From Bradyrhizobium jicamae (GTDB taxonomy: Bacteria > Pseudomonadota > Alphaproteobacteria > Rhizobiales > Xanthobacteraceae), in NCBI RefSeq assembly GCF_018130215.1, contig NZ_JAFCKQ010000026.1, forward strand, positions 1 through 64,000: 64,000 bases of DNA. Reading direction: 5' to 3'. The notes beneath the pieces were generated by a model. The model searched no databases, was not told the origin of the DNA, and saw only the letters and a program-made list of their open reading frames with translations. The translations under genes and the position numbers were made by a program. Of the stretch, positions 16,386-27,196 are shown piece after piece. Position 1 is the first letter of the stretch; every line of letters begins with the position of its first letter.

Positions 16386-17681
16386 ATGGATATCTTCGTC
16401 CTGCTCGCGACAATGCTGATCTGCTTCCTGATCGGCATACCGATCGCCTACTCCCTGGCCATGGCCGCCATCGTCGGCGCCCTGTGGATCGGCATTCCGC
16501 TTGAAGCCGTGATGCTGAAGATCTCCGACGGTGTCAGCAAGGTAGCGATGCTGACAATTCCGTTCTTCGTGCTCGCAGGGGCGATCATGGCGGAAGGCGG
16601 CATGGCGCGTCGCCTGGTCGCGTTCGCAGACGTGCTGGTCGGCCTCACCCGCCTGCGCGGCGGTCTCTCGATCGTCAACGTGCTGGCAACGACATTCCTG
16701 AGCGGGATCTCCGGCTCGGCCGTCGCCGATACGTCCGCGATCGGCTCGGTCATGATCCCGCAGATGGAGAAGAACGGCTACCCCCGCGTCTTCGCCACCA
16801 ACCTGACCATCACCTCGTCGGTTCAGGCCCTGCTCGTTCCGCCGAGCCACAACGCGGTGCTGTATTCGCTCGCCACCGGCGGCACCATTTCGATCAGCGC
16901 CCTGTTCATGGCGGGCGTGTTTCCCGGCCTGCTGCTCGGCTTCTCGCTGATCCTGCTGTGCCTCGCCGTCGCCTATCGCGAGAAGCATCCGCAGGGCCAG
17001 ACCGTACCGGCAAAGGACGCGATCCGGATCACGATCGATGCGGCCTGGGGTTTGATCACGCTGGTCATCATCCTCGGCGGCATTCTGGGCGGCATCTTCA
17101 CCGCAATCGAGGCCGGCGCCGTCGCCTGCATCTGGGCCTTCTTCGTGACCATGTTCATCTATCGCGACTATCGCTGGCGAGACCTGCCCGTGCTCCTGCA
17201 TCGCACGCTGCGCACGGTCGCCATGGTCATGACGTTGATCGCCTGCGCGTCCAGCGTTGGCTACATCATGGCGCTGACGCAGATGCCGGCCAAGATGACG
17301 GCGTTCTTCCTGTCGATCTCGGACAACAAGTACGTCATCCTGCTCCTGATCAACGTCCTTCTGCTCGTGCTCGGCACCCTCGTCGACATGGCGCCGTCGA
17401 TCCTGATCGCGACACCCATCCTGCTTCCGGTGATGAAGAATTTCGGCGTCGATCCCGTCCATTTCGGCATGATCATGCTGCTCAATCTCGGTATCGGCCT
17501 GTGCCACCCACCGGTCGGCGCGATCCTCTTTGTCGGCTGCGCGGTCGGCAAGGTGACGATCGAGCAGGTGATGCGCAGGATCTGGCCGTTCTACGCCGTG
17601 ATGTTCCTTGTCCTGATGTGCGTGACCTATCTGCCGGAGATCTCGCTGTGGCTGCCTCGGCAGCTCCAGGTTCTGCACTGA
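16386..17681 (+). CDS. dctM: TRAP transporter large permease, DctM type
   Basis: A 431-aa polytopic protein with 12-13 hydrophobic segments and the DctM signatures GISGSAVADTSAIGSVMIPQ, VPPSHNAVLYS, and LGIGLCHPPVGAILFVGCAV. It forms the main translocation channel of the tripartite transporter and uses an ion gradient. A CAGGGAACATCA leader precedes the ATG. It is the last gene of the operon; the next gene is convergent. Confidence 0.9.
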   Translation: MDIFVLLATMLICFLIGIPIAYSLAMAAIVGALWIGIPLEAVMLKISDGVSKVAMLTIPFFVLAGAIMAEGGMARRLVAFADVLVGLTRLRGGLSIVNVLATTFLSGISGSAVADTSAIGSVMIPQMEKNGYPRVFATNLTITSSVQALLVPPSHNAVLYSLATGGTISISALFMAGVFPGLLLGFSLILLCLAVAYREKHPQGQTVPAKDAIRITIDAAWGLITLVIILGGILGGIFTAIEAGAVACIWAFFVTMFIYRDYRWRDLPVLLHRTLRTVAMVMTLIACASSVGYIMALTQMPAKMTAFFLSISDNKYVILLLINVLLLVLGTLVDMAPSILIATPILLPVMKNFGVDPVHFGMIMLLNLGIGLCHPPVGAILFVGCAVGKVTIEQVMRRIWPFYAVMFLVLMCVTYLPEISLWLPRQLQVLH

Positions 17682-17737
17682 GCATCGCGCGCATGCTGCA
17701 TGATCGCGCAGCCATATGCTCGGCATTGCCCTGTAGA

Positions 17738-18007
17738 TCAGTAGAGGTTCACCGTCCGGATTTGGTTGCGCGGCCGAGCCATTTGCGCCGGCCGGGCAAC
17801 GTCGGGCTCAAGATCGGTGCTCCCAAAGTTATATCCGACGAATTCCGCTTGCGCCGCGTCCGAAATCCATTGGACCGCCGCCGGGTGGCTGACCACAATG
17901 CCGATCAGCGCAAGGATGACGAGCACAGGCAGGGCAACGAGCTTGATGCTGAAGCTCTGATAGCTGCTCTTCTTGTCCGGTGGTGGCTTGTCGAAAGAGC
18001 CGTGCAT
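17738..18007 (-). CDS. Small single-span membrane protein, hypothetical
   Basis: An 89-aa protein with one hydrophobic segment, IKLVALPVLVILALIGIVVS, after a polar, Lys/Pro-rich N-terminus, and a polar C-terminal tail. The ATG at 18007 follows GGAGG at good spacing, so this start is well supported. No known domain. It is monocistronic as far as can be seen and convergent with the TRAP operon. Confidence 0.65.
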   Translation of the reverse strand: MHGSFDKPPPDKKSSYQSFSIKLVALPVLVILALIGIVVSHPAAVQWISDAAQAEFVGYNFGSTDLEPDVARPAQMARPRNQIRTVNLY

Positions 18008-18142
18008 GGATTCCTCCACATTGCGGATGTGCTCCCCCGAACCTCAGTTACCGCAGCGCACGCGCTATCAATGTGAATGGTTTCACAAGCTTATGGAGTT
18101 CACCGACTTGTGAGGCATGCGGCAGGCCGTGCCGCCAAACGA

Positions 18143-18886
18143 CTATTCGCCGTCGTCGGATCCCGCGTCGACCAGTTCCTGAAGCGCATGCGGCTTCAGC
18201 ACGACGATCGCACCATGTTCGAGGCGCACCCAGCCGCGTGCGGCCCACGCGCGCAGCTGCTTGTTGATGCTCTCGCGCGTCATGCCAACCATCTCGCTGA
18301 TCTCCTGCTGGGTGATCGAGATGGTGCGCGCCTGTGGTTCGCGCTTGTGCTTGTCGCTCAAGCGCAGCAATGCGCTGGCGAGACGGCCGGGCAAATCCTG
18401 CAGGATGACCTGCTCGACCTGATCACTGGTCCAGCGCAACCTTGCGCAGAGCAGCTCAATGAACTTCATCGCAAGTGTCGGCTGGCTGCGCACGAACGGG
18501 ATGAACTCGCGCCGGTCAATGACGAACAGCTCGCAATTGCTGTTGGCGGTGGCATCGGCCGTCCGTGACAATCCGTCGAGCAGCGCGATCTCGCCGAATA
18601 TCTCACCGGCCTCGATCAGGTTCAGGATCGCGTTGCGGCCGTCGGGCGACGAGATGCTGATCTTCACCGTACCGGAGATCACTGCGATCAGGCTCGTGCC
18701 CGGGTCCCCCTTGGAGAAGATCGTTGTTCCCCGCTTCAGCGTAATGTGCTTGGCGTACCGGCAGAGCTGGTCGAAAGCATCCGCCTCGAGGTCGGCGAAA
18801 TAGGGATGCTTGCGCAGCACGGACAGCTTGCTGGAAAACGGCGGCGCGCCAGCAGTTCGTTCTATGGTCGCACCGGTCATCGTCAT
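18143..18886 (-). CDS. Crp/Fnr-family transcriptional regulator
   Basis: A 247-aa protein. The N-terminal cyclic-nucleotide-binding-like barrel (about residues 30-150) shows KRGTTIFSKGDPGTSLIAVI and GEIFGEIALLDGLSRTADAT. The C-terminal helix-turn-helix reads ITQQEISEMVGMTRESINKQ with LRAWAARGWV. No Fnr-type cysteine cluster is visible, so a cAMP- or other ligand-responsive Crp-like mode is more likely than oxygen sensing. Its targets cannot be named from this window. Confidence 0.88.
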   Translation of the reverse strand: MTMTGATIERTAGAPPFSSKLSVLRKHPYFADLEADAFDQLCRYAKHITLKRGTTIFSKGDPGTSLIAVISGTVKISISSPDGRNAILNLIEAGEIFGEIALLDGLSRTADATANSNCELFVIDRREFIPFVRSQPTLAMKFIELLCARLRWTSDQVEQVILQDLPGRLASALLRLSDKHKREPQARTISITQQEISEMVGMTRESINKQLRAWAARGWVRLEHGAIVVLKPHALQELVDAGSDDGE

Positions 18887-19468
18887 CCAAAACTATTGGG
18901 TTGCATACAGTCGGCCCGCGAGCAGGGCGGACGCCGATAAAGCTAGCGATCACTGAAAAGCGGCTGTGATTATAGCCCCGCCGGGGTGCCACAGCAACCA
19001 AGGGTCAGGCGCCAACGGTTTGGCCGGGAAAGCTGCGGAAATACAATTTTCAATAAATAAAGATCGAATACGAAACTTGCAATTGCAAAGACAAACCTGT
19101 CGGCTGCGCTGGAGTCGGTCGAGTGCTGTAGAAAATTTCGCCTGACGAACTTCCGGGGGCAGCGGCCTTGGCCGCCCGCTAAAATCCCGATTCATTCGCG
19201 GGAAGCCCGATAATCGGCGTGCTCGGCGAACCGATCACGCCGATGAAAAAGAGACGGTGAGCCACAGAATGCTCAACAAAGAGGCTGCTCGTGCCTAGCG
19301 CATGCGCTTGGAGGCGATCCTTCCCGAGAGTTCCACGCACCTTGCCGTTTTCGGCAGTTCGCTTAACCAAAAACAAAGCCTTAGGCCTGATGCGCCTGAT
19401 TGTAAGGTGCCGGGCAACCCACTGTTCATCACATTCCGCCAGTCTCCTGCAAAAAGGGAGCGCGAAAA
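18887..19468. other. Intergenic stretch, nothing recognised
   Basis: About 580 bases between the leftward Crp/Fnr gene and a rightward small gene. It must hold the Crp/Fnr promoter but I find no convincing operator, RNA gene or conserved frame. An AT-rich patch lies at 19040-19090. Confidence 0.5.
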
Positions 19469-19774
19469 TTGCCTCAGATTTGGATGACCTATCAGGAGAT
19501 CGCCGACATGCTCGGCTGCGACGTGGAGGCTGCACGCACCACGACCATTAAGCGCGCGCTGGACCGAAAGAAGAGCCGCGATGGAATGACGCGGGCCAAG
19601 CTCGACCTCGAGCTGACGGCCAGATTCGTCTCCACGATTCGAGACACGGATCGGACCCTGGATCAGGCGGTCCACGAACTCCGCAGCTTGCATCAGATGA
19701 TGTCGCGGAGCGATCTGACGGACCTCGAACGCGCGCCGCCGCTCGATAACCCCGGGTTCTCCGCCGCGGGTTGA
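19469..19774 (+). CDS. Small helical DNA-binding-like hypothetical protein
   Basis: 101 aa from a TTG start preceded by GGGAG (19455-19459); an internal ATG at 19484 is the alternative. The sequence MTYQEIADMLGCDVEAARTT looks like a helix-turn-helix at the extreme N-terminus, followed by two long helices (LDLELTARFVSTIRDTDRTL). This architecture is common in rhizobia and could be a small regulator, but no function is established. It converges on the phosphodiesterase gene. Confidence 0.6.
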   Translation: MPQIWMTYQEIADMLGCDVEAARTTTIKRALDRKKSRDGMTRAKLDLELTARFVSTIRDTDRTLDQAVHELRSLHQMMSRSDLTDLERAPPLDNPGFSAAG

Positions 19775-19781
19775 TCGCGCC

Positions 19782-20621
19782 TCAAAGCAGGTTGCCGTCG
19801 GGCCCAAAGAACGGATGCGGTCCGTCGAACTCGCCGATCGGGACCTGATGCGTCACCACGTGCCCAAGACCCTCGCCTGGAAACCATGCGTGGATGTGGA
19901 ACGCAGGCGGCTCGACCTTGAAGGATGGCGGCAGCAGCTGCGCGAGGTCGAGATCGACGGCATGGTTTGGCGCCGGGCAGATCGTCGTCGGGAGTCCCGC
20001 AAATGCCGTCAGCATCGAGCGATGAACGTGCCCGCACGCAATCCGTTGAGCGCGCGGGCGACGCCTGACGATCTCGGCGAGTTGATCGGCATTGAACAGA
20101 TCCTGTTGATCCATGTGCCAGATACCGCCTTTGAACGGCGGATGATGCATGAAGAGCAGCGCAGGCCGATCGGGCGTGGTCGCCAGCGTCGCGTCAAGCC
20201 ACCCCAGCGTCGACGCTTCGAGGTTGCCATGCGGCTTTCCAGGCACGCTTGAATCAAGCAACAGAAGATCGAGGCCGTTGACCTCGATGTGCTGGTCGAG
20301 CGGCCCAGTCGCCTGGACATAGGGTGCATCCGGGAAGGCGGCGCGCATCAACGGTCGCGAATCGTGATTCCCGGGAATACCCGCAAATGGGGTCTCGAGC
20401 GGGGCAAGCAGGTTCTTCAGATGGTCGTATTCTTCAGCGGTTGGCGTATCGACGAGATCGCCCGAGATGACGACAAAATCGGCCGCGGGCCGGAATGCGT
20501 TCAACGCGGCGACGCATCGTTCAAGCGCCCTTGCGGTATCGACACGGCCATAGGCCAGCGCACCCGGAGGCTTGATATGGAGGTCGGATATATGGGCGAT
20601 CAGCACCGGTTTCGGCGACAT
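19782..20621 (-). CDS. Metallophosphoesterase, GpdQ/CpdA-type phosphodiesterase
   Basis: A 279-aa calcineurin-fold enzyme. All five metal-site motifs are visible in order: HISDLHI, ISGDLVDT, GNHDSRP, FMHHPP and GHVHR. This class hydrolyses phosphodiesters such as glycerophosphodiesters or cyclic nucleotides with a dinuclear metal centre. No signal peptide is present, so it is cytoplasmic. It is the last gene of a leftward ABC importer operon, starting 8 bases after the ATPase gene stop, which suggests it acts on the imported compound; that points to an organophosphodiester substrate (inference). Confidence 0.87.
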   Translation of the reverse strand: MSPKPVLIAHISDLHIKPPGALAYGRVDTARALERCVAALNAFRPAADFVVISGDLVDTPTAEEYDHLKNLLAPLETPFAGIPGNHDSRPLMRAAFPDAPYVQATGPLDQHIEVNGLDLLLLDSSVPGKPHGNLEASTLGWLDATLATTPDRPALLFMHHPPFKGGIWHMDQQDLFNADQLAEIVRRRPRAQRIACGHVHRSMLTAFAGLPTTICPAPNHAVDLDLAQLLPPSFKVEPPAFHIHAWFPGEGLGHVVTHQVPIGEFDGPHPFFGPDGNLL

Positions 20622-20629
20622 TGATTTTC

Positions 20630-21687
<1,058 letters not shown>

Positions 21688-21688
<1 letters not shown>

Positions 21689-22470
21689 TACTTGTGGTCC
21701 CTGTCAGCCAGCAGTTGCATTGCAACGAGGAGCGGAATGATCATCACGAAAAAGATCAACGTGTAGGCAGATGCCACCTCGAGCCGCATCGAGGCGTAAC
21801 TGTCGGCCAGCCCGATCGGCAGCGTCTTCGTCAGCGGTGTGTGCAGCATCCATGTCAGGTTGAATTCGCCTAGCGACAGCGTTACGACCATCAGCGCCCC
21901 GGCCAGGATTCCCGGCACTGCATTCGGGACGATCACATCGCAGAACCGACGCCATGCCGAGGCCCCTAGCGAGGCCGCGCCTTCATCAAGCGTCTTGATA
22001 TCCACCGTCGCAAACACCGCCATCACCGACCGGACCATGAACGGCATGGTGAAGATGACGTGTCCGACCAGGATGAACAGCCAGGAGCGGCGGAAGCTTC
22101 CGAACCCGCCATAGGCCAACAGCAGCGCCAGCGCAATTGCAAGGCCCGGGATCGCGAGCGGCAGTGTTATGATCTCCTCGACGACTCGTGCCAGTCGGCC
22201 TTCTCGCACATGCAGAGCATAGGCAGCGGGAACACCGACAAACAGCGTTACCGCAAGTGTCGCAAACGCGATCACGAAGGAGAGCAGGATCGTGCCGGCA
22301 TAGAGCTCCCAGACGTGGGCCACCCATTGCAGGGTCACGCCGGACTGGATACCCCGGAAATAGTTGACGGTAACGCCGGCGGAGATCGAGAGAACCGCGG
22401 GCACCACGAGGAATGCCGCGACGAGCAAGGTAAAGACGAGTTGGCCGGAGAAGATCAGGCGGTCGCGCAT
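21688..22470 (-). CDS. ABC importer permease (second)
   Basis: A 260-aa inner-membrane protein with about six hydrophobic segments. The EAA coupling motif is visible as LDEGAASLGASAWRRFCDVI followed by VPNAVPGILAG. It is of the PotC/PhnV kind. It starts 3 bases after the stop of the first permease gene and abuts the ATPase gene. Confidence 0.88.
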
Positions 22471-22473
22471 GCT

Positions 22474-23289
22474 TCACCCGGCCGCGGCAACTGTACTACC
22501 GCTGAACGAACGGGCGAGCGCAAGGATCAGCCAGGTGATCAGACCAAGCCCGACCGATAGCGCCGCCGATGTGGCGAAATTCGCGGCCAGCGTGAACTCG
22601 GTGTAGATCAGCATCGGTAGCACATCGATGTTGGTCGCCAGCGTGAAGGCGGTCCCGAATGCCCCCATCGCCGTTGCGAATGCGATCGCACCGGAGGCCA
22701 CAAAGGCAGGCGCCAGGGCCGGCAGCACGACGTCGCGCTGAACCGCCCACGGACTGGCACCGAGCGAGCGCGCAGCTTCTTCCAGCCCGACATCCAGCTT
22801 CTGGACTGCGGCCATGATGGTGAGAATCACGCGCGGTATCGAGAAGTAGAGATAGCCGAGGAAGAGCCCGTAGATCGAATAGGCGAAGACGATCTTCTCG
22901 CCGAACATCCGGTTCGACAGTTCGCCGATCAGCCCTTGCCGCCCGGCCAACAGGATGATCATGAAGCCGACGACGACGCCGGGGAAGGCCAGCGGAAAGG
23001 TCAACATCGCGATCAGTACGGCTCGGCCGGGAAACCGGTGCCGCTGCAGGAACATTCCCGCAATCGTCGCGACGACAAGCGTGACGATCGTGGTCGCCGC
23101 CGCCAGGACCACCGTGTTGATCAGGGTGCCGCGATAGCGCGGTTCGGCGAGGATGGCGAGATACCCGGCCAGCCCATGCTCTCCTTCCGCACCGGCGACG
23201 ACCAGTCGGGCCATCGGCAGCAGAAAGAATGCCGCCGTCACGGCCGCAAGCGGCAGCAGACAGAGCCAGACAAACGACTTTTGCGACAT
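22474..23289 (-). CDS. ABC importer permease (first)
   Basis: About 271 aa from the ATG MSQKSFVWLCLLPLAAVTAA; a TTG at 23331 overlapping the stop of the binding-protein gene is an alternative start that adds 14 residues. Six hydrophobic segments; the EAA motif appears as LEEAARSLGASPWAVQRDVV. It pairs with the downstream permease as the translocation pore. Confidence 0.85.
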   Translation of the reverse strand: MSQKSFVWLCLLPLAAVTAAFFLLPMARLVVAGAEGEHGLAGYLAILAEPRYRGTLINTVVLAAATTIVTLVVATIAGMFLQRHRFPGRAVLIAMLTFPLAFPGVVVGFMIILLAGRQGLIGELSNRMFGEKIVFAYSIYGLFLGYLYFSIPRVILTIMAAVQKLDVGLEEAARSLGASPWAVQRDVVLPALAPAFVASGAIAFATAMGAFGTAFTLATNIDVLPMLIYTEFTLAANFATSAALSVGLGLITWLILALARSFSGSTVAAAG

Positions 23290-23327
23290 CGTGAGAATGG
23301 TGCCCCAGCGAGGGACGCCATATTGCC

Positions 23328-24335
23328 TCAACGGACCTCGGCGAGATAGCGGTCCACGAAGGCTTTTTGCACGTTTTCCATCTCGCCCCAGTCCACGCTC
23401 TTGGCACGGGCATAGTCGCTGTCGGGAAGGAATTTGCTCTTTACAGCCGCAGGCAGTTCGATCGGACGGGCTGGACGCAGGTAAGCGTTGGTCCAGATCG
23501 CCTGGCCCTTGTCGGACAGGAGATAGTCCAGCACCTTCTTGGCCTTTTCCTTGTCCGGCGCGTTTTTCACCAGGCCGACGACATAGGGAAACACGACCGA
23601 GCCCTCGCAGGGAATGACAAACTCAAAACTGCCCTTCTCAGAATATTTGGCGCGATAGGCGTTGAAATCGTAGTCGAACAGGATCGGCATCTCACCCGAG
23701 ACGACGCGGGCGTAGGAGGTCTGCTTGGGCACGATCGGATCGTTCTTGCGCAGTTCCTTGAAGAAGTTGATGGCAGGGTCGAAATTGGTCGATGATCCAC
23801 CGAGCGCCATGTTCACGGCAACCGCTCCGACATAGCCAACGGCAGCTGAAGAGGGATCGAGATAGCCGACCATGCCCTTGTAGTCGGGCTTCAGCAGGTC
23901 CTTCCAGCAGGCCGGCACGGGCTTGCCGCCGAGCGCGTCCTTGTTCACGAACAGGCCCAGTGTGCCGGAATGGATTGTCGTCCAGTAGCCGTCGGGGTCC
24001 TTGAGGCCGGCCGGGACCTGGTCCCAGTGAGCGGGCTTGTAGGGTTCGAGCGCATCCTGCGCCTTGGCCTTCATGCCGAACGTGACGCCGAAATAGCCGA
24101 TATCGCCGACCGGATTGCTCTTCTCCGCCAGAATCTGTGCGAGCGCCTGGCCAGAATTCTTGTTGTCGTGGGGGATGTCGTAGTTGAGGTCGGCCTTGAT
24201 TGCCTTCAGCATCGAAGCCCAGTCCGCCCATTCAGGCGGGCAATTGTAGCAGATGACATCGGCTGCCTTGGCAGATTGCCACGGCGCAATCAGCGTCAGC
24301 GCCAGCAGGGCAAGGACAAGGCGCACGGTCTTCAT
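23328..24335 (-). CDS. ABC importer periplasmic substrate-binding protein
   Basis: A 335-aa protein with a cleavable Sec leader (MKTVRLVLALLALTLIAPWQ then SAKAAD). The mature N-terminus DVICYNCPPEWADW and the later GTLGLFVNKDALGG and EFVIPCEGSVVFPYVVGLVK segments fit the extracellular solute-binding family 1/Fe-spermidine-like class. It is the first gene of an operon of binding protein, two permeases, ATPase and phosphodiesterase. The unusual mature Cys pair (CYNC) and a third Cys in IPCEG are worth noting. Ligand not determinable; the terminal phosphodiesterase suggests a phosphodiester. Confidence 0.87.
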   Translation of the reverse strand: MKTVRLVLALLALTLIAPWQSAKAADVICYNCPPEWADWASMLKAIKADLNYDIPHDNKNSGQALAQILAEKSNPVGDIGYFGVTFGMKAKAQDALEPYKPAHWDQVPAGLKDPDGYWTTIHSGTLGLFVNKDALGGKPVPACWKDLLKPDYKGMVGYLDPSSAAVGYVGAVAVNMALGGSSTNFDPAINFFKELRKNDPIVPKQTSYARVVSGEMPILFDYDFNAYRAKYSEKGSFEFVIPCEGSVVFPYVVGLVKNAPDKEKAKKVLDYLLSDKGQAIWTNAYLRPARPIELPAAVKSKFLPDSDYARAKSVDWGEMENVQKAFVDRYLAEVR

Positions 24336-24529
24336 GGGAGGCTCCGGTCGAGCGGGGATGCGATGACGATTTCAACATCAACCGGGCGATCAAGTATAGG
24401 CCACGTATGAAGGTTTTGCGACGCGTTTGCTGCCTTGCAGCAAGCGGCGCGGATCCGGCGCCGGCGATCTGCCGCTCGCGGCAGTGACCGATCTTGCACT
24501 ATTCTGGACGCAAACAAGAGGAAGCGCCC

Positions 24530-25681
24530 ATGTACAATCCCCCCGGCGTCAAAACGTCACCCGATCATCCCATTCCGGATCAGATGCGAGCCTGGGTGCT
24601 CGGCGATCCGAACCACCTTTTCCTGCGCGAGAAGCCGACTCCGGTCCCGGCACGCGCCGAGGTGCTGGTGCGAATCGACGCAGTCGCGATCTGCGCGACC
24701 GATCTCGAGATCATCCACGCCGGTTCGCCGGCGAGCATTCAGGGCGGCTTGCCCTTCAACAAGAATTTCACGCCCGGCCACGAGTACATGGGCACGGTCG
24801 CGGCGCTCGGCCCCGACATCGACGAGTTCAGTATTGGTCAACGCGTCAGCGTTGAGATCCATGCCGGTTGCGGCCAGTGCAAGCGCTGCCGTCAGGGCAT
24901 GTACACGTCGTGCCTGAACTATGGGAAGCCGGAGAAAGGCCACCGGGCCAACGGTTTCACGACCGACGGCGGCTTCGCCGAATACGCCGTCAATCGCATC
25001 AACACGCTCGTGAGCGTGCCCGACAGCATGAGCGACGCGGAGGCCACACTTGTGGTGACCGCCGGGACCTCGATGTATGGCTTGACGGAACTGGGGGGAT
25101 TGGTCGCCGGCGAGAGCGTCGTCGTTATCGGCCCTGGGCCGATCGGGCTGCTCGCGGTTGCCGTGGCGAAGGCGCTCGGGGCAAACCCGGTCGTCCTGAC
25201 TGGAACGCGCAACGGACGCCTGGCGATCGGCCGAGAGCTGGGAGCCGACCGCGTCATCAACATCAACGACGAAGATGCCGTAAGCGTCGTGAAGCAACTG
25301 ACCGGCGGCGTTGGCGCGGACTATGTCGTCGAGTGCGCCGGATCGGAAGCGACGCTCAACCAAGCGATCCACATGACCAACCGTGGCGGCAAGATTTGCC
25401 TCGCGGCGTTTCCCCACGAGGCCGCGACACTGGATATCGCACACCTGGTGCGGAACAACATCTACGCTTACGGCATTCGTGGCGAAGGCCGGAGCGCGAC
25501 CCACCGCGCCATGGCGTTGATGGCCGAGAAGCGGTTCGACGCGACGAAAATCCACACGCATACGTTTCCATTGGCCGATCTGCCGACCGCCCTTCGATTT
25601 GCGCGCGATCGTGTGGATGACGCCATCAAGGTCGTCGTCAGTAACCGAACGGCCGACGCGATCAAGCGCGCCGCCGAATAG
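24530..25681 (+). CDS. Zinc-dependent alcohol dehydrogenase, MDR family
   Basis: A 383-aa medium-chain dehydrogenase. Catalytic zinc ligands lie in ICATDLEIIHAG and GHEYMG, the structural zinc loop is CGQCKRCRQGMYTSC, and the NAD(P) site is VVIGPGPIGLLAVAVAK. It oxidises an alcohol or polyol with NAD(P)+. An AAGAGGAAG site precedes the ATG at 24530. It is the only gene on its strand between the ABC operon and the Liv genes, and it may belong to the adjacent catabolic region (inference). Confidence 0.9.
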   Translation: MYNPPGVKTSPDHPIPDQMRAWVLGDPNHLFLREKPTPVPARAEVLVRIDAVAICATDLEIIHAGSPASIQGGLPFNKNFTPGHEYMGTVAALGPDIDEFSIGQRVSVEIHAGCGQCKRCRQGMYTSCLNYGKPEKGHRANGFTTDGGFAEYAVNRINTLVSVPDSMSDAEATLVVTAGTSMYGLTELGGLVAGESVVVIGPGPIGLLAVAVAKALGANPVVLTGTRNGRLAIGRELGADRVININDEDAVSVVKQLTGGVGADYVVECAGSEATLNQAIHMTNRGGKICLAAFPHEAATLDIAHLVRNNIYAYGIRGEGRSATHRAMALMAEKRFDATKIHTHTFPLADLPTALRFARDRVDDAIKVVVSNRTADAIKRAAE

Positions 25682-25716
25682 ATATTGCGTCGCGGCGCTG
25701 ATCCGAAGGCGACTGT

Positions 25717-26421
25717 TCAGACAGAACAGTACCGTTCCTTGATCTCGCTATCGGCGAGCAATTCCTGCGCGGACGCGTGGTGCACCACCGCTCCCTGGTC
25801 CAGCACATAGGCGCGATCGGCGATGTCGAGTGCTAGTTCGACATTCTGCTCGACCAGCACGACAGTCGTGCCATGCGTCTTCATGTTGCGGAACAGCGCG
25901 AACATTTCATCGACCAGCACCGGCATGATGCCTTCGGATGGCTCGTCGAGCATGATCAGGTCGGGCTTTGCGATCATCGCACGTGCGATCGCCAGCATCT
26001 GCTGCTCACCGCCGGACATTGTGACGGCTTCCTGATCCAGACGTTCCGCCAGTCGCGGGAATATCTGCGCGATCTCGTCGATCAGCTCGGACTCCCGCTT
26101 TTTTTCCGGTGACGCGACGAGGCCGAGCCGCAGGTTCTCCCGCACCGACAATCCCTGCACGATTCGCCGCTCTTCGGGTACGTAGGCGAGCCCCAGCGCG
26201 AAGCGCGCATGCGCCGGCTGGTCCAGTAGCTCCTTGCCCTTGAAGATCGCCGAGCCCCGGGTCCGATCCATCAGACCCATGATCGACTTCAAGGTGGTCG
26301 TCTTGCCGGCGCCGTTGCGCCCGATCAGGCACACGATCTCGCCCTTCGAGACCTCCATGCTGATATCCTGAAGCGCGTGGCTCGCCCCATACCAGGCATT
26401 GAGCTTGCTGATCCGCAACAT
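25717..26421 (-). CDS. livF: Branched-chain-amino-acid-type ABC transporter ATPase LivF
   Basis: A 234-aa ATPase: Walker A GRNGAGKTT, signature MSGGEQQM, Walker B LIMLDEPSEG, LivF-like loop VPEERRIVQGLSVRENLRLG. I chose the ATG at 26421, just after the livG stop (26426-26428); a GTG at 26454 would overlap livG by 29 bases. It is the last gene of a long leftward operon with the molybdenum hydroxylase, so the transported compound is likely a catabolic substrate rather than an amino acid. Confidence 0.9.
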   Translation of the reverse strand: MLRISKLNAWYGASHALQDISMEVSKGEIVCLIGRNGAGKTTTLKSIMGLMDRTRGSAIFKGKELLDQPAHARFALGLAYVPEERRIVQGLSVRENLRLGLVASPEKKRESELIDEIAQIFPRLAERLDQEAVTMSGGEQQMLAIARAMIAKPDLIMLDEPSEGIMPVLVDEMFALFRNMKTHGTTVVLVEQNVELALDIADRAYVLDQGAVVHHASAQELLADSEIKERYCSV

Positions 26422-26425
26422 CCCG

Positions 26426-27196
26426 TCAGTGCTCCCGCTGGCCGAGATAGACACGCTTAACCGCCTCGTTTTGCCGGACCTCCTGCGGTGTCCCCTCGGC
26501 GAGCAATTCTCCGTGGTGCAGCACGAGAATGCGATCGCTGATCCCCAGCACCAGCTTCATTTTGTGCTCGACAAGGATGACCGTGCGCTCGCGAGCGAGC
26601 TTCACGATCAGATCCATCATGGTCCGGGTCTCTTCCGGACTCATCCCAGCTGTCGGCTCGTCCAGCAGCAGAAGGCGGGGCCGGCTGGCCAGCGCCATGC
26701 CGATCTCGAGCGCCCGTTGCTCGCCGTGCGCCAGTGTCTTCGCCGCGCGCTCGCGGGACTCCCACAATCCGACCAGCGCCAACAGTTCGTCGGCACGCTC
26801 GGCCAGGCCGCGGAGGCGAGCTCGTGGACGCCACATATCATATCGCGAGACCAGTGCCTGCAAACCCACCCGGATGTTCTCGCGCGTCGTCAGCTGAGGA
26901 AACACGCTGGTGATCTGAAACGATTTCGCAATCCCCATGTGTGCAAAGCGATGCTGCGGCAGACCGGTGACGTCCCTGCCCTCGAACTCGACGTTGCCGC
27001 TCGAGGGCGGAAACGCGCCGCAGAGCACGTTGAAATAGGTGCTCTTCCCGGCACCGTTTGGCCCGATAATCGACGTGATGGCACCCTTGGAAAATTCGGC
27101 TGAGATATTGTTCAGAGCAACAAACTTCCCGAACACCTTGCCAACACCCTTGGTGCGCAGAATAACCTCGCTCGATTGCCTGGCCATAGCGGTCAT
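26426..27196 (-). CDS. livG: Branched-chain-amino-acid-type ABC transporter ATPase LivG
   Basis: A 256-aa ATPase starting MTAMARQSSEVILRTKGVGK. Walker A is GPNGAGKST, the signature is the LivG variant LAHGEQRALEIGMALAS, and Walker B is LLLDEPTAGM. Its ATG overlaps the livM stop as ATGA (27193-27196), so translation is coupled. It works with LivF on the LivHM pore. Confidence 0.9.
   Translation of the reverse strand: MTAMARQSSEVILRTKGVGKVFGKFVALNNISAEFSKGAITSIIGPNGAGKSTYFNVLCGAFPPSSGNVEFEGRDVTGLPQHRFAHMGIAKSFQITSVFPQLTTRENIRVGLQALVSRYDMWRPRARLRGLAERADELLALVGLWESRERAAKTLAHGEQRALEIGMALASRPRLLLLDEPTAGMSPEETRTMMDLIVKLARERTVILVEHKMKLVLGISDRILVLHHGELLAEGTPQEVRQNEAVKRVYLGQREH

Noticed and set aside
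16383..17726. 447-aa reverse frame opposite dctM
   Set aside because: Composition is typical antisense (repeated HRD, DQR), while dctM shows all family motifs.
19295..19807. 170-aa reverse frame opposite the small helical protein
   Set aside because: It is the antisense shadow of the 19469-19774 gene, with no motif and no ribosome site.
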